This document shows, one piece after another, positions 18,738-25,920 of a stretch of 64,000 nt of DNA. Every line of letters begins with the position of its first letter. Position 1 is the first letter of the stretch. The translations under genes were made by a program, and so were the position numbers. The DNA is from an uncultured Megasphaera sp. (GTDB lineage: Bacteria; Bacillota; Negativicutes; Veillonellales; Megasphaeraceae), in the NCBI GenBank assembly GCA_900554215.1, contig USGG01000004.1:1-64000 (forward strand). Direction: 5' to 3'. Under the pieces are notes generated by a model. That model searched no databases. It saw nothing but the letters and a program-made list of their open reading frames with translations, and was not told where the DNA came from.

Positions 18738-18834
18738 TTCAATCGCTTTTTAGCCGGTAGGATTTCCTACACTCGCGAGCGGCTCAAAGTGAGGGGTATG
18801 AGCTAAATTTTAGATACAGAAAGAAGCGATTGAA
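18738..18834 (+). promoter_or_regulatory. structured 5' leader that pairs with the start-codon region
   Basis: TTCAATCGCTT (18738-18748) is complementary to AAGCGATTGAA (18824-18834), whose last base is the A of the first ATG. Inside lie GTAGG-ATTT-CCTAC (18757-18770), AGCCG (18752-18756) with CGGCT (18780-18784), and the competing pair TTTAGC (18749-18754) with GCTAAA (18802-18807). The layout, with a closing helix formed by the 5' end and the initiation region plus two mutually exclusive inner helices, resembles a translational riboswitch. I do not recognise a known class. Confidence 0.5.
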
Positions 18835-20243
18835 TGATGGCAACGTTTAATCCGGTTACGCCGGAATTACTGGAAAAATTACGAAACGTCGTAGGGGATA
18901 AATTCGTCAAAACCGACGAAGACTATTTGACGGCCTATCAGACTGATGAAGAAGGAAATTCGATTTACTTCCGCAAGCCGGAAGTCGTCGTATTTCCCGG
19001 CAGTACGGAAGAAGTAGCGGCGATCGTCAAGCTGGCGAACGAGTATTTGGTTCCATTGACGCCCCGTTCGGCCGGCTCCGGCGTCGCCTGCGGCGCTATT
19101 CCCGTATACCATGGCATCGTCGTCGAATTGGAACGCATGAATAAAATTTTGAAATTTGACGCCGACAATATGTACGCCACTTGCCAGACCGGCGTATTGA
19201 CTGGCGAGCTGCAGGCTGAAGCGCGCAAGCATAACCTGTTATACGCAGGCGATCCATCCAGTGCCGAAAGCTGCCAAATCGGCGGCAACGTCGCCAACAA
19301 CGCCGGCGGCAATAAAGCCGTCAAATACGGCACGACGCGCCACCAGATTTACAGCCTGAAAGTCGTTACGCCGACAGGCGATATCGTCACGCTCGGCGCG
19401 CGTCTGCAAAAATGCTCTACCGGCTTATGCCTGGAACAGCTGCTGGCAGGCTCGGAAGGTATTTTAGGCATCATCACAGAGGTTACAGTTAAACTTCGTC
19501 CGTTACCGCCGTATAGCTTCAACATGGTCTGCGTGTTTAAATCCGATGAAGAAGCCTTCGCCCTGCCGAATAAGATTTTAAAGGCCGGCATCGACCCGAC
19601 GAGCATCGAATTTATGGATAACGAAGCATTGCAGCTTACCTGCAAATTCCTGGACATGAAGATGCCCCACGTCGACGACGGCTGCGACTATGTCATCGTT
19701 ACTGTCGAATCGTTTAACGAAGAAGATTCGGACCGCAAGATGGAACAGCTCTGCGACTTGGCGGAAGCCAACGGCTCTATTGACGAATTTGAAGCTGACG
19801 CCCGTATCTGGAAGCTGCGCAAGCAATTTGCCGAAGCGGCCCGCAGCGTCGACAAGATGTTCCAGACGGAAGATTTCGTCGTGCCGCTGGACAAAATTCC
19901 CGATATTACGAAACAGCTGCCGGAACTGCGCCGGAAATACGACTTGTACTGCGTCACCGTAGCTCATATCGGCGACGGCAACATTCATGTCTTGCCGCTG
20001 AACAATAAAAGGTTGTCGCCGGAAGAATGGTTTAACAAAATCAAAGCCTTTCATCACGATTTGTTCCCTCGCGTATATGCTCTAGGCGGCAAAATGTCGG
20101 GAGAACACGGCATCGGCTTTAAGAAATTGGAAGAATTCGAAGCCTGTACGCCTGAAGGAGAATTGAAGATGATCCGGGCTATTAAAAAGGCTTTGGATCC
20201 AAATGATATTATGAATCCAGGCAAACTCGTCAACGTCGGTTAA
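18834..20243 (+). CDS. FAD-linked D-2-hydroxyacid dehydrogenase (GlcD/D-lactate dehydrogenase family)
   Basis: Oxidises a D-2-hydroxyacid, probably D-lactate or a relative, with FAD. The 469 residues are of GlcD-family length: an FAD_binding_4 domain (about 35-215) with 'PRSAGSGVACGAIP' and 'GDPSSAESCQIGGNVANNAGG', and a C-terminal FAD-oxidase domain with 'HIGDGNIHVLP' and 'GEHGIGFKK'. ATG 18834 and ATG 18837 are both possible; neither has a strong Shine-Dalgarno sequence, which fits control by the leader structure. No electron-transfer flavoprotein genes are adjacent, though homologous enzymes in anaerobes use them. A second family member is at 62541. Confidence 0.85.
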   Translation: MMATFNPVTPELLEKLRNVVGDKFVKTDEDYLTAYQTDEEGNSIYFRKPEVVVFPGSTEEVAAIVKLANEYLVPLTPRSAGSGVACGAIPVYHGIVVELERMNKILKFDADNMYATCQTGVLTGELQAEARKHNLLYAGDPSSAESCQIGGNVANNAGGNKAVKYGTTRHQIYSLKVVTPTGDIVTLGARLQKCSTGLCLEQLLAGSEGILGIITEVTVKLRPLPPYSFNMVCVFKSDEEAFALPNKILKAGIDPTSIEFMDNEALQLTCKFLDMKMPHVDDGCDYVIVTVESFNEEDSDRKMEQLCDLAEANGSIDEFEADARIWKLRKQFAEAARSVDKMFQTEDFVVPLDKIPDITKQLPELRRKYDLYCVTVAHIGDGNIHVLPLNNKRLSPEEWFNKIKAFHHDLFPRVYALGGKMSGEHGIGFKKLEEFEACTPEGELKMIRAIKKALDPNDIMNPGKLVNVG

Positions 20244-20271
20244 GTGCAGCTTTATAGATCATGACAAAGAT

Positions 20272-20317
20272 AACGGCAGGGTTTATACTTTTTAATATAT
20301 TCCCTGTCGTTTTTTAT
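20272..20317 (+). terminator. terminator after the GlcD-type gene
   Basis: AACGGCAGGG (20272-20281) pairs with CCCTGTCGTT (20302-20311, one G-U), then a T-run. Confidence 0.8.
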
Positions 20318-20496
20318 TACCTTATAGAATTACATAATATGTAAAGAAAGAATGAACTTGTGCCATATTTTCGCGGAAAGATAGTCATAAAAATGTTGAT
20401 ATAACCATACAAATAGATTATAGTTATATAAGGTAGATAATGAAGTAAATGGGAATGCGGTGTTCCCCGTTGTTGCAGTGGAGCTAGGGTGGTACG

Positions 20497-20742
20497 ATGA
20501 AATATTATAGCCGTTTGAAGCCTCTTCGCCTGGAAGCGAAAATGTCTCAGGCCGATGTGGCGAAAGTATTGAACTGTTCGCAAGTTGGATATGGAATGTA
20601 TGAGCTGGGAAAACGAAAAATTTCCGTAGAAAAACTCATGGTACTGGCTAGGCTGTACCATGTGTCGCTGGACTATCTCGTCGGCTTTACGGATGAACGG
20701 GAAGGCCGCAAGTCCTGGCACGACGAAGACGAATATATGTAA
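20497..20742 (+). CDS. small XRE-family DNA-binding protein
   Basis: An 81-residue protein that is almost entirely a Cro/C1-type helix-turn-helix: 'LKPLRLEAKMSQADVAKVL' then recognition-helix region 'SQVGYGMYELGKRKISVEKL' and 'LARLYHVSLDYLVG'. A short acidic tail follows. No ligand domain. The target is unknown; neighbours are separate transcripts (terminators on both sides), so nothing links it to a prophage. Confidence 0.8.
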   Translation: MKYYSRLKPLRLEAKMSQADVAKVLNCSQVGYGMYELGKRKISVEKLMVLARLYHVSLDYLVGFTDEREGRKSWHDEDEYM

Positions 20743-20749
20743 CCATGCG

Positions 20750-20787
20750 AAAAAGCGCTGCCCCTCAAAGGGAACAGCGCTTTTTTT
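20750..20787. terminator. terminator between convergent XRE gene and ychF
   Basis: AAAAGCGCTG (20751-20760) pairs with CAGCGCTTTT; A- and T-runs on both flanks allow use in both directions. Confidence 0.85.
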
Positions 20788-20812
20788 GCGTTCATTACGA
20801 GTATAGACGATA

Positions 20813-21919
20813 TTAGACGTTGAAACGGAAGTACGTGACGTCTCCGTCCTGCATGACGTATTCCTTGCCTTCCAGGCGGACGAGGCCCTTTTCCTTGGCG
20901 GCCTGTTCGCTGCCGCAGGCGATGAGGTCTTCATACGATACGATTTCGGCGCGGATGAAGCCCCGTTCGATATCCGTATGGATTTTGCCGGCCGCTTTCG
21001 GCGCTTTTGTGCCCTTGACGATGGTCCAGGCCCGTACTTCGTCGGCGCCGGCCGTGAAGAAGTTGATGAGGCCCAAAAGGGAGTAGCTGGCTTTGATGAG
21101 TTTGTCCAGGCCCGATTCGGGAAGGCCCAGCTCTTCTAAGAAGACGGCGGCTTCGTCGTCGGGAAGCTCGGCGATTTCCGATTCGATTTTAGCCGATACA
21201 GCGACGACCTGAGCGCCTTCCTGGGCGGCGTATTCTTCGACGCGCTTGACGTTCGGATTGGAGTCCGGATCGCCCGCTTCGTCTTCGCTGACGTTGGCGA
21301 TGTAAATAATCGGCTTCAGCGTGAGGAGATTCAAATCCTTGACCTGAGGCAGCTCGTCTTCCGTCAGGCCGGCTTTACGGGCCGGTTCGCCTTCTTCCAG
21401 GGCCGCCAGGACCTTTTTCAGGACTTCGTATTCCGCTTTCGCCGCCTTGTCGCCGCACTGGGCTACCTTGGCGATGCGGTCGGCCCGCTTCTGCGTCGTT
21501 TCCAAGTCGGCCAGGCACAGCTCGGTGTTGATGATTTCGATGTCGCGGATCGGGTCAACGGAGCCGGCTACGTGGGTGATATTGGAATCTTCAAAGCAGC
21601 GGACGACTTCGGCGATGGCGTCCGTTTCGCGGATGTGGCTGAGGAATTTGTTGCCCAGCCCTTCGCCCTTGGACGCGCCGGCTACGAGGCCGGCAATATC
21701 GACAAAGCGCATGACGGCGGGAATCGTCTTTTTCGGATGATACATGTCCGTCAGGACCTGGATGCGGTTGTCCGGCACTTCGACGACGCCGACGTTTGGT
21801 TCAATCGTGCAGAAAGGATAGTTTGCCGCTTCTGCTCCGGCTTTGGTAATGGCATTGAACAGGGTGCTCTTGCCGACGTTCGGCAAGCCGACAATGCCGA
21901 CTTCCAGATTGGTACTCAA
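20813..21919 (-). CDS. ychF: YchF/OLA1-type ATPase
   Basis: Obg-like P-loop protein conserved in nearly all bacteria, which hydrolyses ATP in preference to GTP and is tied to translation and redox stress. Motifs: 'GLPNVGKST' at residues 10-18, 'NYPFCTIEPNVG', 'DIAGLVAGASKGEGLGN', and 'NVSED' where classical GTPases have NKxD. A C-terminal TGS domain begins near 'FFTAGADEVRAW'. 368 residues, full length. It lies 16 bases downstream of dapL, so the two form one transcript. Confidence 0.94.
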   Translation of the reverse strand: MSTNLEVGIVGLPNVGKSTLFNAITKAGAEAANYPFCTIEPNVGVVEVPDNRIQVLTDMYHPKKTIPAVMRFVDIAGLVAGASKGEGLGNKFLSHIRETDAIAEVVRCFEDSNITHVAGSVDPIRDIEIINTELCLADLETTQKRADRIAKVAQCGDKAAKAEYEVLKKVLAALEEGEPARKAGLTEDELPQVKDLNLLTLKPIIYIANVSEDEAGDPDSNPNVKRVEEYAAQEGAQVVAVSAKIESEIAELPDDEAAVFLEELGLPESGLDKLIKASYSLLGLINFFTAGADEVRAWTIVKGTKAPKAAGKIHTDIERGFIRAEIVSYEDLIACGSEQAAKEKGLVRLEGKEYVMQDGDVTYFRFNV

Positions 21920-21935
21920 TGGTTAAACCACCTTT

Positions 21936-23177
21936 TTATTTGAATAATTTTAAATCAGCAATACGTTTGACTGCTTCGATGGTGTTTTCCTTCGTGCCGA
22001 AGGCCGTCAGGCGCAGATAGCCTTCGCCGTGAGGACCGAAGCCGGAGCCCGGCGTCGTGACGACGTGGGCCTTTTCCAGGAGCAGGTCGAAGAAATCCCA
22101 GCTCTTCATGCCGTTCGGCGTCTGTACCCAGGCATAGGGGGAGTTCGTCGCGCCGTATACCGTGAAGCCTGCCGCTACCAAACCGTCGCGGATGATGTGG
22201 GCGTTTTCCATGTAGTAGTTGACGTCGGCGAGGCACTGCTTCTGGCCTTCCGGGCTGTAGTACGCTTCGGCGGCGCGCTGGATAACATAGGGCGTGCCGT
22301 TGAAGAAGGTGCACTGGCGGCGGTTCCACATGGGGTTCAGTTCGACTGCCGTGCCGTCGGCTTTATAGCCTACGCAGGCCTTCGGGACGACGACGTAAGA
22401 GCAGCGCGTGCCCGTAAAGCCGGCGCATTTGGAGTACGAACGCAGTTCGATGGCGACTTCCTTAGCCCCTTCGATTTCAAAAATGCTGTGGGGAACGTCT
22501 GGTTCCGTAATATATGTTTCATAGGCCGAGTCGTAGATGATGATGAATTTCTTTTCTTTCGCCGTCTTGACCCAGTTTTCCAGTTCGGCCTTGGACATGG
22601 CCGTGCCTGTCGGGTTGCTGGGGTTGCACAGGTATACGATATCTACGTCTTCCGTCGGCGGTTCGGCCTTGAAGCCGTTTTCAGCCGTGCAGGGGAGATA
22701 GACGACGCCGTCGTAAATGCCCTTTTCGGCGTTCCAGTCGCCCGTATGGCCGAGCATGACGTTGGAGTCGAGGTAGACCGGGTATACCGGGTCGGCTACG
22801 GCGAATTTCAAATCGCTGCCGAAGATTTCCTGAATGCAGGCTACGTCGGTTTTTGCGCCGTCGCCGACGAATACTTCGTCGATGTCGAGGTCGATGCCGC
22901 GCGTCTTGTAGTCGCCGTCGATGATGGCCTGACGGAGGAAATCATATCCCTGTTCAGGGCCGTAGCCGCGGAACGTTTCGGCCTTGCCCATTTCGTCGAC
23001 GGCCTTGTGCATCGCTTCGATGATGGCCGGAGCCAGGGGGCGCGTTACGTCGCCGATGCCGAGACGGATGATGTTTGCTTCGGGATGCGCTTTAGAAAAG
23101 GCTTCTACTTTTTTCGCAATCGTAGCGAATAAATAGTTGCCGGGGAGCTTTAAATAATTTTCATTTACATGAGCCAT
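21936..23177 (-). CDS. dapL: LL-diaminopimelate aminotransferase
   Basis: PLP aminotransferase that makes LL-diaminopimelate directly from tetrahydrodipicolinate, bypassing the acylated intermediates of lysine and peptidoglycan synthesis. N-terminal 'NENYLKLPGNYLFATIAKKV', 'IRLGIGDVTRPL' and the PLP-lysine segment 'SYSKCAGFTGTRCSY' are diagnostic. 413 residues. Ribosome site AAGGAGGG upstream. Leads the dapL-ychF pair. I looked for a lysine riboswitch in its leader and did not find one. Confidence 0.94.
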   Translation of the reverse strand: MAHVNENYLKLPGNYLFATIAKKVEAFSKAHPEANIIRLGIGDVTRPLAPAIIEAMHKAVDEMGKAETFRGYGPEQGYDFLRQAIIDGDYKTRGIDLDIDEVFVGDGAKTDVACIQEIFGSDLKFAVADPVYPVYLDSNVMLGHTGDWNAEKGIYDGVVYLPCTAENGFKAEPPTEDVDIVYLCNPSNPTGTAMSKAELENWVKTAKEKKFIIIYDSAYETYITEPDVPHSIFEIEGAKEVAIELRSYSKCAGFTGTRCSYVVVPKACVGYKADGTAVELNPMWNRRQCTFFNGTPYVIQRAAEAYYSPEGQKQCLADVNYYMENAHIIRDGLVAAGFTVYGATNSPYAWVQTPNGMKSWDFFDLLLEKAHVVTTPGSGFGPHGEGYLRLTAFGTKENTIEAVKRIADLKLFK

Positions 23178-23374
23178 GATGCGGAGCCCTCCTTATATAG
23201 CTTCTAATCTATAGTATGATTTGCATAATCTTTTACTATTGTACTACAATACGCAGTCCTTGCAAAGATTCGCCAAATAGGCTGGCTTATGATAAAATAA
23301 AATCATCATTATTCGATTCATAAATGAAACTATAGGGATGAAACAGTTTTTGTGATGTATGAGGAGATGAGGCG

Positions 23375-23950
23375 ATGAAGTTTGCGATTTTGATGGGGAG
23401 CCAGCGAAAGCACGGCAATACGGCCCAATGTCTGGAGCCTTTCTGCGACGAATTGAAACGGGGCGGCGCAGAATATACGCTGACCTGGCTGTACGACAAG
23501 AAGATAGAAGGCTGTCACGCCTGCCGCGGCTGCCAGAAGGACTGGTCTGATTTTAACTGCGTCATTGACGACGATATGACGGCCATCGCCGCCGATATAA
23601 AGGACAGCGACGTCATCGTCCTAGCGACGCCTATCTATTCCTGGTACTGCACGGCGCCGATGAAAGCCCTGCTGGACCGCTGCGTATACGGCTTCAATAA
23701 ATATTACGGCGACGAAGTAGGCCCGTCGCTGTGGGCCGGCAAGAAGGTCGCCGTCTTTACGACCTGCGGCTATAAGCCGGAGCACGGCGCGGACCTCTTC
23801 GCCGAAGGCGTACGGCGCTACTGCAAGCATTCCAGGCTCCGCTACGCCGGACTGTTTGCCGAGCGGCATTTGGGATATAAGACCGTATTCATGGACGAAG
23901 GAAAAGCGGAACGTGCCAGAGCCTTTGCCCGGCAGCTGCTGCAGGGATAA
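23375..23950 (+). CDS. NADPH-dependent FMN reductase / flavodoxin-fold protein
   Basis: A 191-residue flavodoxin-fold oxidoreductase: 'ILMGSQRKHGNTAQCLEPF' is the FMN-phosphate loop of the NADPH-dependent FMN reductase/WrbA group, followed by 'GCHACRGCQKD', a Cys cluster found in many clostridial iron-sulfur flavoproteins though with fewer Cys, and 'VIVLATPIYSWYCTAPMKALLDR' typical of the fold. The electron partner is unknown. Divergent from dapL; preceded by GAGGAGATGAGGCG ribosome-site region. Confidence 0.8.
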   Translation: MKFAILMGSQRKHGNTAQCLEPFCDELKRGGAEYTLTWLYDKKIEGCHACRGCQKDWSDFNCVIDDDMTAIAADIKDSDVIVLATPIYSWYCTAPMKALLDRCVYGFNKYYGDEVGPSLWAGKKVAVFTTCGYKPEHGADLFAEGVRRYCKHSRLRYAGLFAERHLGYKTVFMDEGKAERARAFARQLLQG

Positions 23951-23973
23951 GTGGCATATCGGGGCGCGGAGCA

Positions 23974-24002
23974 TTGACTTGCAGTGCGAGCCTTGTTATA
24001 AT
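23974..24002 (+). promoter_or_regulatory. promoter of the candidate antitoxin RNA
   Basis: TTGACT (23974-23979), 17-base spacer, TATAAT (23997-24002): a near-consensus promoter with no ORF behind it before the terminator at 24046-24081. Start near 24009. Confidence 0.75.
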
Positions 24003-24008
24003 GCAGTT

Positions 24009-24084
24009 AGGCAAGACTATATAGAGAGTGTTTTGCACAGGTATGAAAAAGCCCATGAGATGGCGGTCTCATGGGCTTTTTGAC
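24009..24084 (+). ncRNA. candidate antisense antitoxin RNA (par RNA II-like)
   Basis: About 75 nucleotides between a strong promoter and a bidirectional terminator, without a reading frame. Bases 24021-24041 (ATAGAGAGTGTTTT then GCACAGG) repeat the plus strand at 24198-24221 apart from a 3-base gap. The RNA could therefore pair with the convergent toxin mRNA across its start codon, and also through the shared terminator hairpin. This is the geometry of RNA II in the enterococcal par locus. Existence of the RNA is inferred. Confidence 0.6.
24046..24081. terminator. bidirectional terminator shared by toxin mRNA and antisense RNA
   Basis: AAAAAGCCCATGAGA (24046-24060) pairs perfectly with TCTCATGGGCTTTTT (24067-24081); both strands end in T-runs. 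Confidence 0.9.
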
Positions 24085-24110
24085 ATAATTACGGAAATGT
24101 CAATCCGAGA

Positions 24111-24218
24111 CTAGTTGCTCAGTAACTGGAAAAGCATGTCTAGTCCTTTGCAAATGTAGTAGGCGGTTACATTTACCATGACAGCTTTCCAAAATAAATA
24201 GAGAGTGTTTTTTGGCAC
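24111..24218 (-). CDS. candidate type I toxin peptide, 35 residues
   Basis: A short frame missed by length cut-offs. GTG 24218 is preceded by AAGGGGGTGA, nine of ten bases of the ideal ribosome site, at good spacing; a GTG three codons upstream (24227) is less well placed. The peptide starts MPKNTLYLFWKAVMVNV, continues TAYYICKGLDMLFQLLSN, and has one hydrophobic stretch able to span a membrane, with Lys near the start. The mRNA would begin near 24259 (extended -10 TGATATACT, AGTATA at 24266-24271 on plus) and carries a TCCTG-GCAA-CAGGA hairpin (24233-24246) just upstream of the ribosome site. It runs to the shared terminator. The sequence is unlike Fst; toxicity is inferred from layout. Confidence 0.6.
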   Translation of the reverse strand: MPKNTLYLFWKAVMVNVTAYYICKGLDMLFQLLSN

Positions 24219-24451
24219 AGGCTTCACCCCCTTCCTGTTGCCAGGATGGAGCGAGCAACGGTCTTAGTATATCATGACGATTGCAGAATGCATAGCCTGA
24301 TACATGGGAATCTATTCGCGCGCTGCATAACAAAATGATTCGTTATGCCGAGGTCTTGTCTGTCTTCACGGAAGGCTGCTTTTGGCATATAATAATAGAT
24401 GCCGCAGCAGGTAACATCTGCGGCGTATCTGGAGAGAAGGGATGCGAGAGC

Positions 24452-24973
24452 ATGAAGTATAGGGAACAAAATTGTCTCATTGCGTATTTTTCTCACGCCG
24501 GCCAAAACTATGCCAGCGGGAAATTAGTCGATCTGACTGTCGGCAATACGGAGCGGGTGGCCCGCATGATACGGCAGTATACGGGGGGCGCGTTGTTCCA
24601 TATACGGCGCGATATTCCCTATCCGTACGATTATAAAGAACCCGTAGCCGCCGCCAGACAGGAAAAGGCCGACGGCGCCCGCCCGGCCCTGGAACGGCAG
24701 CTGGACAGCATTGCGCCGTACGACGTCGTGTTCCTGGGCTATCCGAACTGGTGCGGCACGATGCCCATGGCCGTGTGGACCTTCCTCGAATCCCATGACT
24801 TCGGCGGAAAACTCATCATGCCCTTCTGCACTCACGAAGGCAGCGGCTGGGGCACCAGCTTGCAGGATTTGCACGACCTGTGCCCGACGGCGACGATTGG
24901 GCAGGGGCTGACGCTGTTCGGCACGACGATTCTCGATGCCGAAGACGACGTGCGCCGCTGGCTTCAGCAGTAA
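24452..24973 (+). CDS. flavodoxin family protein
   Basis: A 173-residue flavodoxin-fold protein: 'LIAYFSHAGQNYASGKLVDLTVGNTERVA' is the FMN-phosphate loop with the insertion seen in clostridial flavodoxin-like proteins, then 'YDVVFLGYPNWCGTMPMAVWTFLE' and 'GKLIMPFCTHEGSGWGTSLQDL'. Start 24452 is chosen for the purine-rich site AGAGAAGGGA; the open frame continues upstream without support. It probably carries electrons or acts as a quinone/FMN reductase. Followed by a terminator. Confidence 0.8.
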   Translation: MKYREQNCLIAYFSHAGQNYASGKLVDLTVGNTERVARMIRQYTGGALFHIRRDIPYPYDYKEPVAAARQEKADGARPALERQLDSIAPYDVVFLGYPNWCGTMPMAVWTFLESHDFGGKLIMPFCTHEGSGWGTSLQDLHDLCPTATIGQGLTLFGTTILDAEDDVRRWLQQ

Positions 24974-25008
24974 ACGGCCCGTATACATTTAAAATAAGAC
25001 ATAATAAG

Positions 25009-25050
25009 AGCGCAGCTTTGTGGAATAGCTCACAGAGCTGCGCTTTTTAT
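25009..25050 (+). terminator. terminator after the flavodoxin gene
   Basis: AGCGCAGCTTTGTG (25009-25022) pairs with CACAGAGCTGCGCT (25031-25044) with one mismatch, followed by a T-run. Confidence 0.8.
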
Positions 25051-25220
25051 AGTATCGTAACCATTTTATAAAAGCCTTTATCCCATCATCATATATTAGC
25101 AAATATAGTTAGATTAATCAAACAACTATTTTGGTTATCGCTGCTTTTGTTTGCTTAATGCGGCGGAATTTAGATTAATTTTTTGATAAATAAAGAAATA
25201 AGCAAAGAAAAAACAAAATA

Positions 25221-25286
25221 AGCAAAAAATAAGCTAACAATTTTGCTGAAATCATTTGCTGATTTCGTGTATTTGTTAGCTTATTT
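25221..25286 (-). terminator. terminator of the split LuxR regulator gene
   Basis: Perfect 13-bp inverted repeat AAATAAGCTAACA (25227-25239) with TGTTAGCTTATTT (25274-25286), with an inner GAAATCA/TGATTTC stem; on the minus strand a T-run follows. The stretch 25051-25220 before it is AT-rich and I see no gene in it. Confidence 0.75.
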
Positions 25287-25314
25287 GAATTATTGTGAAA
25301 GAATTTGCAGCATG

Positions 25315-25920
25315 TCAGCCTGCCGGATGATTGGACATGTAGTGCGACAAGGCCGCGCGGTTGGTAATGCCCAGCTTTTTGTATATTTGGCTCAGCGTTT
25401 TCTTTACGGTCACTTCGGCGATGTTTAGTTGTCCGGCGATGGCCTTGTTGGTCAGTCCGGTAGCGACCATAGCGGCGACTTCTTGTTCCCGCTTGGATAA
25501 GGGCAGGGCCGGCTTGGCGAGAGCCGTGCGCAGCGTCGACAGAGGATCGGCCAGGGAAAGGCCTTGCGCCTGTTCAATAAAGGGCGCTGCCGCTGCGTCG
25601 GAACAGAGCCGTTTCATCGTCTGCGGCAAGTATTCGGCGTGTTCGGCGAAGGGCATGACGAGATGGTCGGGCTGGGCCAGTACGACGGCCTGCTTCAATG
25701 CCGTTGTCGCTCCGTCTATGTTGCCGGCGTGCTCGTAGACGCAGGCGAGAAGAATCGATTCGTAAATCGCCGGCAATATGTACTGCGAGGCCATAGCCGT
25801 TTTATAATGGTCCGTCGCCTGCAGCAGGAGCTGAGGAAATTCTCCGCGGCTCAGCAGGACCTTATCCTGTATGACGGCGGCTATCGGCGCGATGGGATAA
25901 TAACAGCCATTTACGTCTAT
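25315..25920 (-). pseudogene. C-terminal part of the split LuxR-type regulator (DNA-binding domain), out of frame
   Basis: Continues the regulator encoded at 25917-27611 in another frame, starting at the G/C run. It holds helical-repeat sequence ('QYILPAIYESILLACVYEHAGN') and a complete LuxR helix-turn-helix: 'LSKREQEVAAMVATGLTNKAIAGQL', 'NIAEVTVKKTLSQIYKKLGI'. No ribosome site or start codon suits separate translation. With 8 or 11 C in the run instead of 10, the two parts join into one protein of about 765 residues with the DNA-binding domain at the end. Confidence 0.8.

Larger units (their letters stand above)
24021..24221. repeat. direct repeat pair of the toxin-antitoxin locus
   Basis: Copy 1 at 24021-24041 and copy 2 at 24198-24221 share ATAGAGAGTGTTTT and GCACAGG, differing by three bases (TTG) between the two blocks. 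Copy 2 covers the toxin start codon on the opposite strand. Confidence 0.85.

Noticed and set aside
23178..23374. lysine riboswitch upstream of dapL
   Set aside because: The leader is too short and lacks the conserved lysine-box core; only ordinary promoter-like AT-rich sequence was found.
24100..24333. 77-codon minus-strand frame in the gap between the flavoproteins
   Set aside because: No ribosome site and no recognisable sequence; the shorter frame 24111-24218 in another register has a strong ribosome site, hydrophobic peptide and matching RNA elements.
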